DNA of 64,000 nucleotides from Topomyia yanbarensis (taxonomy: Eukaryota > Arthropoda > Insecta > Diptera > Culicidae). Below, piece by piece: positions 1-11,287 of this stretch. The number at the start of each line of letters is the position of its first letter. Position 1 is the first letter of the stretch. A program made the translations under genes and the position numbers. The notes below the pieces were generated by a model that worked only from the letters and a program-made list of their open reading frames with translations, did not search any database and was not told the origin of the DNA. The DNA lies in assembly GCF_030247195.1 (NCBI RefSeq), contig NC_080672.1, positions 311,390,127 to 311,454,126 of the forward strand, written 5' to 3'.

Positions 1-255
1 TAGATGATGGAAATGGATGTTTGGAACCATTTTGAAATCCAATATGGCGACTTCCGGTTGAGCAATATTCTTGTTAATCCTTACAATATGTTCCAAACAT
101 CCATTTTCATCATGTACTCGTCAACCCCGTTCCGAAAATACCCATATTGCTGAGGTTATAGAGAATTCATCTATACCGGAAGCCGCCATCTTGGAATGAC
201 ATAAGACATCGATTTCCGTTATATACTCGTTAACCCCATTCCGAAAGTACCCAAC
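1..255. repeat. Imperfect palindromic repeat at window edge
   Basis: Positions 3-27 are mirrored as a reverse complement at about 91-115 (core GGATGTTTGGAAC against GTTCCAAACATCC). A second internal similarity links 114-150 and 223-255, which share CCCCRTTCCGAAARTACCCA. This looks like the end of a dispersed inverted-repeat element cut by the window edge. The family is not recognised. Confidence 0.45.
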
Positions 256-3200
256 TTTTATTAGTAATTGTTAGCTAAAAATAAATCAAACTGTTTACGA
301 CTTCATACTGCACTGTACGTACACAAACTTTTATTTACGAATTTAGTTCGTAAAAACAGTTACATGAAAAAAAAGTTCGTAAATGGAGGTTTCAGTGTAC
401 CCTTATATGTTTTCGAAAATACCTCAGAGCTCTAGGACAAGGTTCGTGAAGAACATGTGTAGGTCATAAATACGAACTCATTCAAATGAGAATTCGAGAA
501 ACACTAAAAACAAAACACCTAAGACCTAAGGTTCTAAGACCAATTTTATGAATGGACCAGTTCAGCAAATGTTCCGGATCTTCTGGATGGTCACTATGTG
601 AACAATAGTCAATTTTTCAATCGGAACTACGAATTTATGCCAATGCAATGTGAACAAATGTTTTCGAAAAATTTTCAGAATTCTAGATTCATAAATTAGC
701 CAGTTTTACGGATGTTCCGGATCTTCCGAATAATTTTCACGTATAATCCAGAGTAAGTATTTGAATCAGAGTATCACTATCATTTTAGATGGGATTTTAT
801 ATAAGTTTTCAAGAATATTACAAAACTTCGGGATCAGTTTCAATGATTGATCACTTTGTCGCTTGTTCAATAGTATATTATACTGCCGGAATCGGCATCG
901 GAATTGTAATCCGGAACATCCCAGATCGGTCGTATCATGTACGAATTTAATATATACATTCTCATTTTTGTTTTATTTGCATTTATTATTAGTATTCTGT
1001 CAATAAACCGGTGATTTATGATGACGGTTCTGCATACATCTTTTTATGCCAAACATGACCCCATTCGGAACCAATTCCCACTGGCCAACCTGGTCAAAAA
1101 CAGTAATATTCACCAGAAACTGAAAATTGGAACTTCAACAAACATTTTGGGTACAAGTTCATGTAGATTTGGCTGAAAATGTGCCTTAAAACTAAGTTCG
1201 AAAAATCGGGGTCAATATGACTCGCTAACACCTTATTCGTAACTTTTTTTTGTACAGCCCTTCAGGAATGCCCGACAATTTTGAACTCAATTGAAAATCG
1301 TTGCGCTCCATGAAAGAGGAAAAGTCAAGAAATTCCAAACTGCTAGGTGCAAAACTAAAAAAGTTGGGGCATTTTAAAAGTTCATTTTGGGTCATATTGA
1401 CCCCAACACCTAGGGAAGGTTAATATTGATTTCTTGGAGATAGTCAGAACTGAATTTTACGGGAAGTAATTAAGTAAGATCATACACTTTAACCTTAATA
1501 AACTATTAGTAAATCAAGTTATCTATAGATGTTAGAAAGCTGTTCTTTATTGATTGTTCGGGTTAGTAGACTGAAATTAGAAGTGCTAGACTGTTTTAGT
1601 AACATTATTTCCAACATCTCATCAAAACTTAATTTCATTAGAGCATTTTCGACAACGATTGGAACCATAATCCTCCTGTGCCATCGTTGTTTTGGATTAT
1701 GGATTTCCAAGTCCCAAGATACAGAAAAAGAATTTTTTAGCAAATTGGCACTCTGCCAAAATTAACTTTACATGATATTTACAGAAAGTTTCAAGCTTTT
1801 TTGAGAATTGATCACCTTCTGATTTGAATTGATAATTTTTTTCAAAGGAGCAAACGCCTAAACTAAATGATATCATCAGTTGCGACTAATTGTTGTTCGG
1901 TTTGACACCTGCATCGGCATCAACAGCAGTTTATTTGTTATGATATTTGAAAACCAAATCAAGTTATGATATCATATCACGGCTCGATTAACAGTTGATG
2001 TTGTTTCACATACCGCTTATCAAATTCATCGCAATTCAGTAAGCATCCATCGAAACCAGCAAAACAGTATCAGTGTTCGGGTTAGACAGGACCGAGCAGG
2101 TGGACTACACACATTTTACAACATCATCTGATTTGATAGCAACATATTCCTTTACACCTCCGTTTCGCGATTTTTCATCACGCTTGAGAGACTGCTGTGA
2201 GAAAAGTTCACTCAAGCGTTTTAATTAAATGGGAAAATTGTGGCCATGCTCGCGATGCAGATCCCACACACGTAAGCGGGCTGATTTAAAAATCAGTTTA
2301 AATGTTTGAATTAATGCACCCATTTCGGATGCGTGTCTGCTGTTGTTCCACTGACATCCGTGGCATGTGAATAAAAAATGAAAACTGCCGGAAAACGATA
2401 CAACTGGCCAAGATTGGAAAATTGCTGAGAGTATGTGAGGGGTCTTTGCTGTGCTGTCGGAAAACAAAGAATCTTGAAGAAATAAAACAGAAACAGCGCG
2501 GGCGCTGCCAACAATGATAGTTTCCACAATAACCCCTCGGAAACTGTGATCTGCTAACGTACATAGGTATGGCATAGGTAACTGGAATACTAACCCAAAC
2601 ATGGTGATCTAGCCGCCTATTCAAGAAGGTAGGGTGTGGGGAAACGGCAACGATTAATGACGGATGTGAGAAGAAAAATGCATCTCCGGACAGATTTTAA
2701 CATAATGGGGGGCTAGCGGTTTCAAGTGGCCTGGGAAAATAGCGTAAGAAATTGCATAATTTATTCTGTCACCACTGTGTCTATATACGATGATAATAAA
2801 TATTCCGATATGGGCACTCACTTTCGTACTCATGTAGGTATTTGAATCCGTAGGGCCATGAACATTTGAATTCATTTATTCGTTCGTTCGTAGGTACGGC
2901 GAGACAGTAGTATGTGAGTCACTTTTATTTTTGAACGCTTTCCCTGTCGTGAGATGATCTGATTTTTTTACTTCCTTTGAAAAAAAACGGTAGCGTAAAA
3001 TACATGATCATTTGATGCATAAGGAAACGAAAAACGAAAGTGATTAAACGGTACTGATAACAGGTTTCAGTAATCATCTAGCGGGGGAATATATCTCACG
3101 TCATCTGTATTATTATACGTGCATGGGAGGCTCATATAGTTTTCTTAATCAATCATTTTATATCTTGACCACGAACTAATCCAAACACACCATCCACTGT

Positions 3201-4721
3201 AACACCTATTACATCTGAAAACAGTTTTATTCTTAAACATCAATTCTTTTCAAGTACTTCCTTCACAAGTATACCAAATATATTGAATTGTCAAATTATC
3301 ATCCATCTAAAGCCTTTGGCAAATAGTACTTCGCATTGACAAACAGAACTTGTAAATACCGGTACCACTGACCAAGAAATTCCGGGAAATAATGTGTTTA
3401 TTTTGCACACAAAACAAATACAAATAATCGCAGCTAGAGAGTAAATTCTACATTACATACAAAACGAACCATGCAAAAACGCTGAAACTCCCTCGGCACC
3501 AAAAAAAAAATCAAACTTTCCTGTACCGCATATGAAATTATCTTCCTATTTGTAAAAACATTGCTTATCGACAAACAAGGCTTCAGTCAATTCGATATTC
3601 TGCCTAACGAAATCAGCCCCAGCAGATATTCTCACCCTCGACAGAAACTAGCTAGCATTGTTTTTACGGATCGCACAGATGATTCGTCTTCGTTCAAGTC
3701 TTCTGATGCCGGAAAAATTTTTAGAGGGAGATGGTGTGAAGCGTTCTGCCTGATTATGACAAACCGTCTCATTGCGGAATAACTCAACCATCGATGTGAG
3801 CGTACCTCGTGGAATTCCTTAACTGAATGAGAATCGGATCAATCGTGTGTGTAACACCTTGTCGGTTAGTTATTTGAAGGACTCCGTCACGAAAAACTTG
3901 GAATTGTGTCTCCTAGCAATCAAACTAACGTTCTCGGTGAATACGAATCCAATGATACTATTGTTTATAATAAAAGTACGAATTTCAACTAATTATTTAC
4001 TAGTAAAAAAACTCTTGCATGCCAAACTCTACTTTCTCCTATATATCAAACACACCATCCCTCCAAAATGTTTGGTCAAATCATGCAAAAGTATATTGAT
4101 GTCTTTTACGCCACTCTACCCTCTATAGGCCCTGTGGTATATAACACTTGAAGTACCTTTAAGCTAAACGACATGACCATCGTTTTGACTGTTGAAATTT
4201 ATTGATTTTTAGTTAGGTCCGCTCAGTTCCCCCTATATTTGTACGCGAGTAAAACACATATACGCGTGAATAGAATGCCAAGTTGGATTCAGCGTACCAG
4301 ATTCTTGTGAAACGTGTGTCAAAACTGTGGAGATGTTCAAGAATCGATAAATATGCTTGTTAGATGTGATGAGCACTTGATGACGAGGGTTTCGATTGAT
4401 TGTATTTTATTTCATCATGCTTCCTGCTGAGTCCATTACAAGAATTGCTTGGAAAATGCTACATATAACTATACAGAAATCCGACCCAAATAGAAACACA
4501 ACAGCATAATTCCCACTATTCCCGGTCACCCCGTTCCAACGGTTACGCGGGAAGGGGACGGGTGGTAAAGGATATGTTATAGAGTAAGAGTTGATATTTC
4601 ACCTACGTTTGACCTTAAGGAAAACGATTCGTCTGACTCTTTGACAGAGTTGATGGACGGTGTGAGGTCTAGCATTCATTCCAAGCAAGTTAATCCTCAA
4701 GGAAACGACTTCTCAAAAAGT
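256..4721. other. Stretch with no recognisable gene
   Basis: AT-rich DNA with only short open frames on both strands. None resembles a known protein or has convincing splice context. At about 1040-1415, 'tgacccc'-type words in both orientations hint at an old MITE, but I could not fix its ends. A sequence at 2055-2095 looks a little like an Inr core promoter and is listed among the rejected items. Confidence 0.4.
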
Positions 4722-5138
4722 AATAAAATCTCGTGATTAGTTATGAGCATGAGCATGATGACCGTACAATTTGTAGATGCTACTCCGTGATTGACCAGTG
4801 CACTCAAAATTGCGCAGAGGTTCAACGAATGGGGCCTGGGAGTAGCTATCCATTCTCAATGTGCACGTTTCGAGAGTTCTATACTTTTAAATGCCAATAA
4901 CGGCGCCGGCCTCGTCCTTACAGCCATCGGGCAAGGAAAGGAATGTTAGTGTAACAAACTTTGTTATGGAGACCGTGTATACCATATCCACGTTTGCCAC
5001 GGGAAGGAGTTTTCGTTAGTAGGATGGGGTAAAGCGTTACACAAATCTGGATTCACCTTGATAAGTGATACAATTTATGCCACTCGCATAAGTGTTATCA
5101 TGTGTTTATTGCTCTGGGCAGCCAGGTGCCGAGAATTT
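4722..5138 (+). repeat. Dispersed repeat, inverted partner at 24298-24640
   Basis: This block matches the reverse complement of 24298-24640 along most of its length. Shared landmarks are ATGACCGTACAATT, CGAGAGTTCTATACTTT, TGGATTCACCTTGATAAGTG and TGCTCTGGGCAG. There are scattered indels, so both copies are old. The 19-mer at its left edge (AATAAAATCTCGTGATTAG, 4722-4740) recurs exactly at 6031-6049. No coding capacity or terminal repeat is seen. Unclassified interspersed repeat. Confidence 0.6.
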
Positions 5139-5491
5139 ATTATAGATTTACCGTTTGTTGAATTAGTTTGGAAATGATCGATTCATAAAAAAGCAACTTC
5201 AGCTCCGAACTGCCGATAGTCGGGAGTGTTGCTTGTATTTAATTGAATCAAACGGTATGTGAACGTTTTTATTATTCCTTGTGTCCGGCGAAAAACGACA
5301 TTCCAGAAACAAAACAATACCATATAATGAAAAGCGATTGCCTTTAGACAATTAGACATTTGTTGAACAAATTTGATCTATTTAATGTTGGGGTGATCAG
5401 CCGCCGTTGTGTGTGATTCTCGCTTTGCAGGCAGGGTACGATCACCGTCGCCAGTGGGATAATCATATGTTCTTTCTGGAATGTCGCCATA

Positions 5492-5564
5492 CCCAGGGAT
5501 AGCATAAGGGTTAGTGCATTGAGCCGGAGTCTCAAAGGTTGCGAGTTCGAGTCTCGCCTCTGGG
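5492..5564 (+). tRNA. tRNA-like sequence (tRNA pseudogene or SINE head), anticodon position GGA
   Basis: A 73-nt stretch folds as a near-complete cloverleaf. The acceptor stem is CCCAGGG/CTCTGGG with one G-T pair. The D stem is GCA/TGC. The anticodon stem TTGAG/CTCAA is perfect, around loop CCGGAGT. The variable loop is 5 nt. The T arm is GCGAG-TTCGAGT-CTCGC. The internal A box (TAGCATAAGGG) and B box (AGTTCGAGTCT) fit a Pol III promoter, and a T run follows at 5571-5578. Against a working tRNA: C instead of U at position 33, no A14, and a GGA anticodon, which is unusual for eukaryotes. A tRNA pseudogene or the head of an unrecognised SINE is more likely. Confidence 0.45.
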
Positions 5565-7565
5565 GGGAATTTTTTTTCACACGATTGCTTAGCTTCACTC
5601 ACCATTTCCGATCGCTTTTCCCCGTTGGATACCACCTGTCCTAAATAAGGTATTGGCACTTAAGTCAAAAGACAAAAAATTTTGAATTATTAGTTTAAGA
5701 TCATGCGTATTCCCCACGCATACCAAATGCCCAGTCGATAGGTTTCCTAGTTGATCAAATAAACGCTAAACAAACAATGAAATTAGTTTGCTCAGTCCAA
5801 AGAAATGTCAGCTCGATTGGCATCAACCGGCGGATACGTGTTCCCTTACAATGCCATCAAATCAAATAACACTTAAATTACATACGACAAAATATGTGCA
5901 ATTATGAATATAATAAAACGAAGACTACTTAATTATTTGCATTAGTTAGGTAGTTCATTTTCAAAGATGGCACTGTCACTTCATGAAATAGGTGATAAGG
6001 GACGCGGACGAAAATAGCTGACCACCGCCAAATAAAATCTCGTGATTAGGTATTTGCGAGTATAAACTTTGTAGCCAGCTACCGAGAGAAATATTAATGT
6101 TGACAACTTTGCCTAAATAGCAAGTTAATGGACAGCGCAAGTTAGGTGTTTGATCCCTTAATTCATCCAAGTCCAAAGATTCAGTTTTGAACATGAATAT
6201 CAATATTTTAACGAATCAACCATTTAAGTGTTACAATATCTTCATTTGAGATTGATCCTCCTTTAACGAAATAAAGAAAATAGAGCACTCAACTTTTTTT
6301 TTCTATGTCTCAACTTTCAATTATCGAATCGACTTATTAATTTATCAAAACCTAGATAATTATCGCAAAACATAATTACAATTTTCATTTAAGTATAACA
6401 GCCCTGAATATGTACAGAAACTCGTATTTTTGCCAGGAAATACTACATAACCATTTTTCAGATGTATCTAAGTCAAGTTACAATATTGGAGGATATTCTC
6501 AATGCTTTCCAAAAAACTACAACCATTTTTACCCTGATGCTAAAAAACTAGCAAAAAATATACCTGCATAGTTGTCATTATTTCCTATGCCCCGAATCTT
6601 TTTGAATCAATCATTAACGTATAAATATTTCATCAAACGAAAAACAGGATAACTAACCTAGGCATATGGTTTCTCTAGAGGTCGTTCGAACTTTACTAAT
6701 TTACTAAAATTCAATTATGCAATGGATAGTTGAATCCAGATGGAAGAACATGGTACAGACTTCAGTAAAGCCTTTGAATATAACATGGACAAAATCGCAT
6801 CAAGAACCGTTCGTTCGCTATTCACACGTTACTTTTCTTACCCTATGTAGCATTGTGTTTGCATAGAAAATAAAGCTAAGCAACCGGGGGCCGCGAACGT
6901 ACTCGAGCCGAAAGTGTGACGACAAATGATGAAGTTGTTTTTTTGTTCTATCCCACCCCAACATGGATAGCTTCGCCCGCGAAGTTCTTCTCAAGCGACT
7001 TGCGGATTGCATTGAGTTTTCATCAAACACTTCTATTCACTGGTATGCGCACTGGCTATCAGAGGGAAATAGCCCCCACCCCCTTAATGTTCTGAACTCT
7101 TTATTTTTTTTCAGTATGATAATAATGTTGAAGACATACGAGGAATAATTCACTTACTGCATATATCATTTTATTTAAGCAAGCCATGTATTTTTGGAAT
7201 GAATCGATAAAATCAACAGTTCGTCCTTGTTGTGCTATCTTATGACCAGCGCCATTTAGCACATTTCGAAAAAACGATTTTTGAAGTTTGATATTAAAAA
7301 GCTTGGATATTAAATAAATGGTTAAACAATTCAGAGAAGGCAATTGATGCTTCTATCTATTTTGTATTAGTCACGTATTGACAATGGCAAAAGCTGCGTC
7401 ACGTACCTACAACCAGTACCATCATTGAGGAAGTTCACACTCGTAAGGGCAAGAAGCAAGAAAGAAATCAGATGTTTGCGAACATAAAGGCAGCAACTAC
7501 GTTGATGACACGGAAATGTACAATAACGAGAGAGAAATCAAGAGCTAATTATTTTTATTCAAAAA
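5565..7565. other. Stretch with no recognisable gene
   Basis: AT-rich sequence with short frames only. The 19-mer AATAAAATCTCGTGATTAG at 6031-6049 repeats the one at 4722-4740. Near 7229-7260 a word (TTGTTGTGCTATCTTATGA) is shared with the element at 63737-63949, so a fragment of that family may be present. Nothing else is supported. Confidence 0.4.
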
Positions 7566-8012
7566 GATGGGTGGGTAATGTCAGAGACATAACCGGAGTG
7601 AAGTAGAATACACTTTAGGCTGTTAATGCGAATGCTACAATTTTGACTATCTTGATAGGTTATATTAAAATCAACTATTTCGTTATTTCTGATGGAAATA
7701 CCGAAATATCGGTACACGTACATCGAAACCTAAAATATTCCAACATATTTATCCTCATATGGTAACCCTGAAAATAGCATTTAATGAGAGTGAAACAATT
7801 CATTTGACAACAGTAGAGACTCGTATATACTTGTACCGTTATTTCGCCATTTCCATTAGAAATACCGATATAACTTATTTAAAAAAAAGTTGTTAATACA
7901 AATGCTGCAATTTTTAAATTAGTAAAAATTGCAGCATTTGTATTAACAACTTAAAATGTATGCTACTTCATTTCGGTAATGTCGTTGACATTACCTACCC
8001 ATCTTTCTAATC
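7566..8012. mobile_element. MITE with long terminal inverted repeats
   Basis: Ends are inverted copies of AGATGGGTRGGTAATGTCA. The inversion continues inward for about 90 bp with scattered mismatches (GAAGTAG.ATACA.TTTA, then GTTAATRCRAATGC). There is no coding capacity. The target duplication is not clear. A 35-bp piece of the same terminus recurs at 9366-9395, so the family is dispersed. Superfamily unassigned. Confidence 0.6.
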
Positions 8013-8720
8013 TAAAAAAAAACAATTGTTTTGAAAACCTAATAATTGCATAACCTAAGACGATTTAAAGCTACACTTTTGTGAAATCTCGACAAAAAAC
8101 AAAATTACGTATTAGTCCAACGAGCTTTGTATCCCATTGTTGTTGTGAATTATTAAAAATTTTCAAAGCGTTATGATTGCGATTACAGGGGGAAATGTTG
8201 GTTGAATGATATTTATTAAATTCTCCCGATTAATGTTCTATAGCTAAACTATGATCATATTTTCTTAGGAGGCGCGTTTTAGCCCATGTTTTCATAAATA
8301 ATAATATGATCGAACATTAACCAAGCAGGTATCTTAGAGTGGAGTTTTCACAATAATGGAGCTTTTCACTTGTGTAGCCACGATATTCGCAAATAAAATA
8401 AGTAAAATGTACATTGCGTCATTTAGCCGCACATAAAATAAACCGGGCTTAATGTGGATACAATTAATCTGTTTTATGGAAAATGTGTTTATAGCATGAT
8501 GATACGTCAAACTTCTTCTTCGTTTGGTCCGAGGACCGAGTATTTTAAGTTTCCCCTGGTAGTCTAAAAATGCTCTATAAACTCGTAAATAAACTTTCCG
8601 AAGTAACTCGTATCAAATCATCAACAAAAAATCATAATATCAGCATCCAATAAGCCAACACCACCTCCTTTACACAACGAAACAACCAGTACGCACTACG
8701 GCTTGCCAGAGGAAACACAG

Positions 8721-8768
8721 ATAAATTCACCACGGTGCGCTCTGGAACGCGCGCCGTGGTGAATTTAT
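8721..8768. repeat. 15-bp perfect hairpin
   Basis: ATAAATTCACCACGG (8721-8735) pairs perfectly with CCGTGGTGAATTTAT (8754-8768) around an 18-nt GC-rich loop. Pairing stops outside the stem. It may be a micro-MITE or a structured transcript. The short stem argues against a standard pre-miRNA. Confidence 0.6.
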
Positions 8769-9619
8769 ATGTACACGCACCTGGCGGCAATATAATTTAA
8801 AGAACAAGAGAGCGCGGTTCTCACACTAAACCACCCCATCGCCAATCCATTTATTCAGCTCTGAAAAAAAACTTTCTGCTTTTTTGTGGTGTGTCACCAT
8901 TGTATCCGTTATGCTTGAAACTGGCACGTCATTTCATGATTAGAATGAAATGCTATCAGCTCCTGGCGGCAGTCATGGTATCTATTACCTACTATCAAAG
9001 AATGTGAGCTGACATGAAACGCAGCAGCTGCTACGCTTACAACGTCAGAACACAAACTAACGAATTTTTCTTGTGTTCCCTTTTTATACGCGTCGCAGTT
9101 TATTCGATGAAAAAGAGGCAGTCCCAGCAACGCTTGCTTTTTGAGCGAATTGTACCGACCAATCATGGAATCCATTATTTCCGCTATTTTTAGTAATTGT
9201 ACATACAACCGAATTGGATACAAAATCTTATTTTTTCCATTCAGTACAACGGTAGATATTCACGTTTAAAAATCGGGTAAAATTCCGGCAGAAAATTTTG
9301 AAACGGGACCCCTATATTGAAACGTTAGAAGTATTCTACTTCAAAACAAACCAACTCTGAGCAGAGATGGGTAGGTAATGTCAGTGGCTCACCCATATTC
9401 AGGGATCTAGGATTTCTTCAAAACGTGCATTTTTCACAAGATTTTTATAATTACGACATGATTAGTATCATTTAAATTGAAAATTTCATAATGTTAAGTT
9501 AACGCAAACTTCGGGTAAAGTCATAGAACTAATAATAGTAGCAAGACGCCTGAGTTGAAGCTATTTTGCGCATCTACAAATCACCTGCCTGATCAGAAGA
9601 TTTAAAGCAAATTTAGACG

Positions 9620-9853
9620 TTCACTTTGTTCGGACCTTCTACGTAACGGTAAACTTTGATTTCACACTTCCTATCCATGGAGACAACCTTGACGTAGGTT
9701 TCGTCCACCATCTCGGTGGAACACGATTTGATTAACAAATGCGTGACAAGTTTCGTGAGACGGGTTTTTTTGGATATTATTTCTAATTATTCCAATTTTG
9801 CGGTGTAGAACCTTGTAAACGTGTAGTCTAGAATACGTTGCATTTTCAAGCAC
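9620..9853 (-). pseudogene. IS630/Tc1-mariner-type transposase fragment
   Basis: On the minus strand a frame around 9630-9740 reads a DETYVKVV-type segment, like the second catalytic Asp region (DDETYV) of IS630/Tc1-mariner-related transposases of insects. In a neighbouring frame upstream, a 60-codon run with basic residues (HVYKVLHRKIGI) resembles the linker of the same proteins. At least one frameshift separates the two parts. No terminal inverted repeats were found around it. The assignment rests on recalled family motifs, so it is moderate at best. Confidence 0.45.
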
Positions 9854-10349
9854 CCCTGAATATATTGAACTTTTGAATATTCATTTTTGTAACTAGAGAA
9901 AATTGTATCTTGTAAATTAATAATAATAATCAAGTTCAATTCATCGTTTCACTATAGCCTGGTAACAGATAACATATTTTTAGGGTTTTTAGTATCTATT
10001 GTCTTAGTTTTGGGACTGTTTTCACTAAGAACTTTTCATAATTACTCTCTGTTTCCAGTGACTATATCAAGTCATCGGAATTATTACATTTATGCAATAA
10101 TTTTTAAACCCCTCTCGAAATAAAATTCTGGCTACGAGCCTAATTGCGATCATAGGCTGTACAAGTCCATTGAAATTTGGAATCTCTATGGATAAAAAGA
10201 TGAGGTTGCCTAGCGGAAGTGATAGCTGTAGCAAAGTTTCGGTTACAAACTTTAAAATAAAAGAGTGCTACTAGTGAACAGTTTCATTTCTTGCTTTGAT
10301 TAAAAATAGCAATTTTTATTGCCAATGATTGATTCAGTCAGTAAAAGAA

Positions 10350-11287
10350 TAGGGTAAAGTGGGGCAAATCAGACCTAGTAAATGGTTTTGGCTGTAAAAT
10401 GCTCATTTTACATCGGATCAAACTAAAGGTTAGACTTCTGGGCAACTTTCTATGTATAGCATTTTATTTGTATATTGGGAAAATTATGAGATACAAGCGT
10501 TTTACGAAAAAGTCCGTTTTTGCTGTTTTCAAAAATGGTGAGGTAAACCCGCCTATGTTTTTGGTTGGTTTAATACAGATATTATCCAAATTTTATGGTT
10601 TTTCAATGGAAAATCAATGAATGTTATGTTATTCAATTGTAACATGAAAAAAATGGAATTCAATGTCAATCTTGGAATGTCAAAATCACAAGCAGTAGCA
10701 CGTAAAGATATTCCCATTTGCATCGGAGCAATTGCTGGACGAATACTATATTCATCACGTTTTTGTGTCTTTCGTTTGTAATTATGAACCATTGCGCAAA
10801 AAATAATAAAAGCACATTACCATTGTGCTAAAAATAACAAAAATATATTTCAATTTGATAAATAAACATTTTCTTAGCAAAAAAGCGGTCGGATTTACCC
10901 CACTATTTAGAGCTCGGATTTGCCCCACCGCGTCATTTTTCATTAGGATGCAATTAAACAAAAAATATGAAAAAGTTGGACTATATTCATCTATGCACTT
11001 TGTAGGACTTTAATAGAATTGAAATCCAAATTACATTTTTTATGCGATCACTTTAGCAATCAGAAATATCCTGTGGTCAATGATGCACAAAATTCAAATG
11101 AAAAATTATAAAAACACACTTATTGTCGATTGAGCATCTCAATGTAGACTAATAAAATGTTGTCCTGCCACCATTATGATTATTTTCGATGCTCTACATG
11201 ACAACATTGATATTAGTTAGCGTAGTGCTTCCGATTTGCGATAACAGAGGGTTTGCCCAACAGTCGGATTTGCCCCACCTCACCCTA
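10350..11287. mobile_element. TA-flanked non-autonomous DNA transposon (938 bp)
   Basis: The left end TAGGGTAAAGTGGGGCAAAT is mirrored at the right end (reverse complement TAGGGTGAGGTGGGGCAAAT). Both ends begin with TA, which fits TA target duplication as in Tc1/mariner-type elements. An internal copy of the motif (GATTTRCCCCAC, twice) lies at 10890-10930. Short frames inside do not resemble a transposase, so it is non-autonomous. Confidence 0.7.

Noticed and set aside
2055..2095. Possible core promoter (TATCAGTG Inr-like sequence with downstream GGACCGAGCAGG)
   Set aside because: The downstream element does not fit the DPE spacing and sequence well. There is no coding exon after it, so it cannot be tied to a gene.
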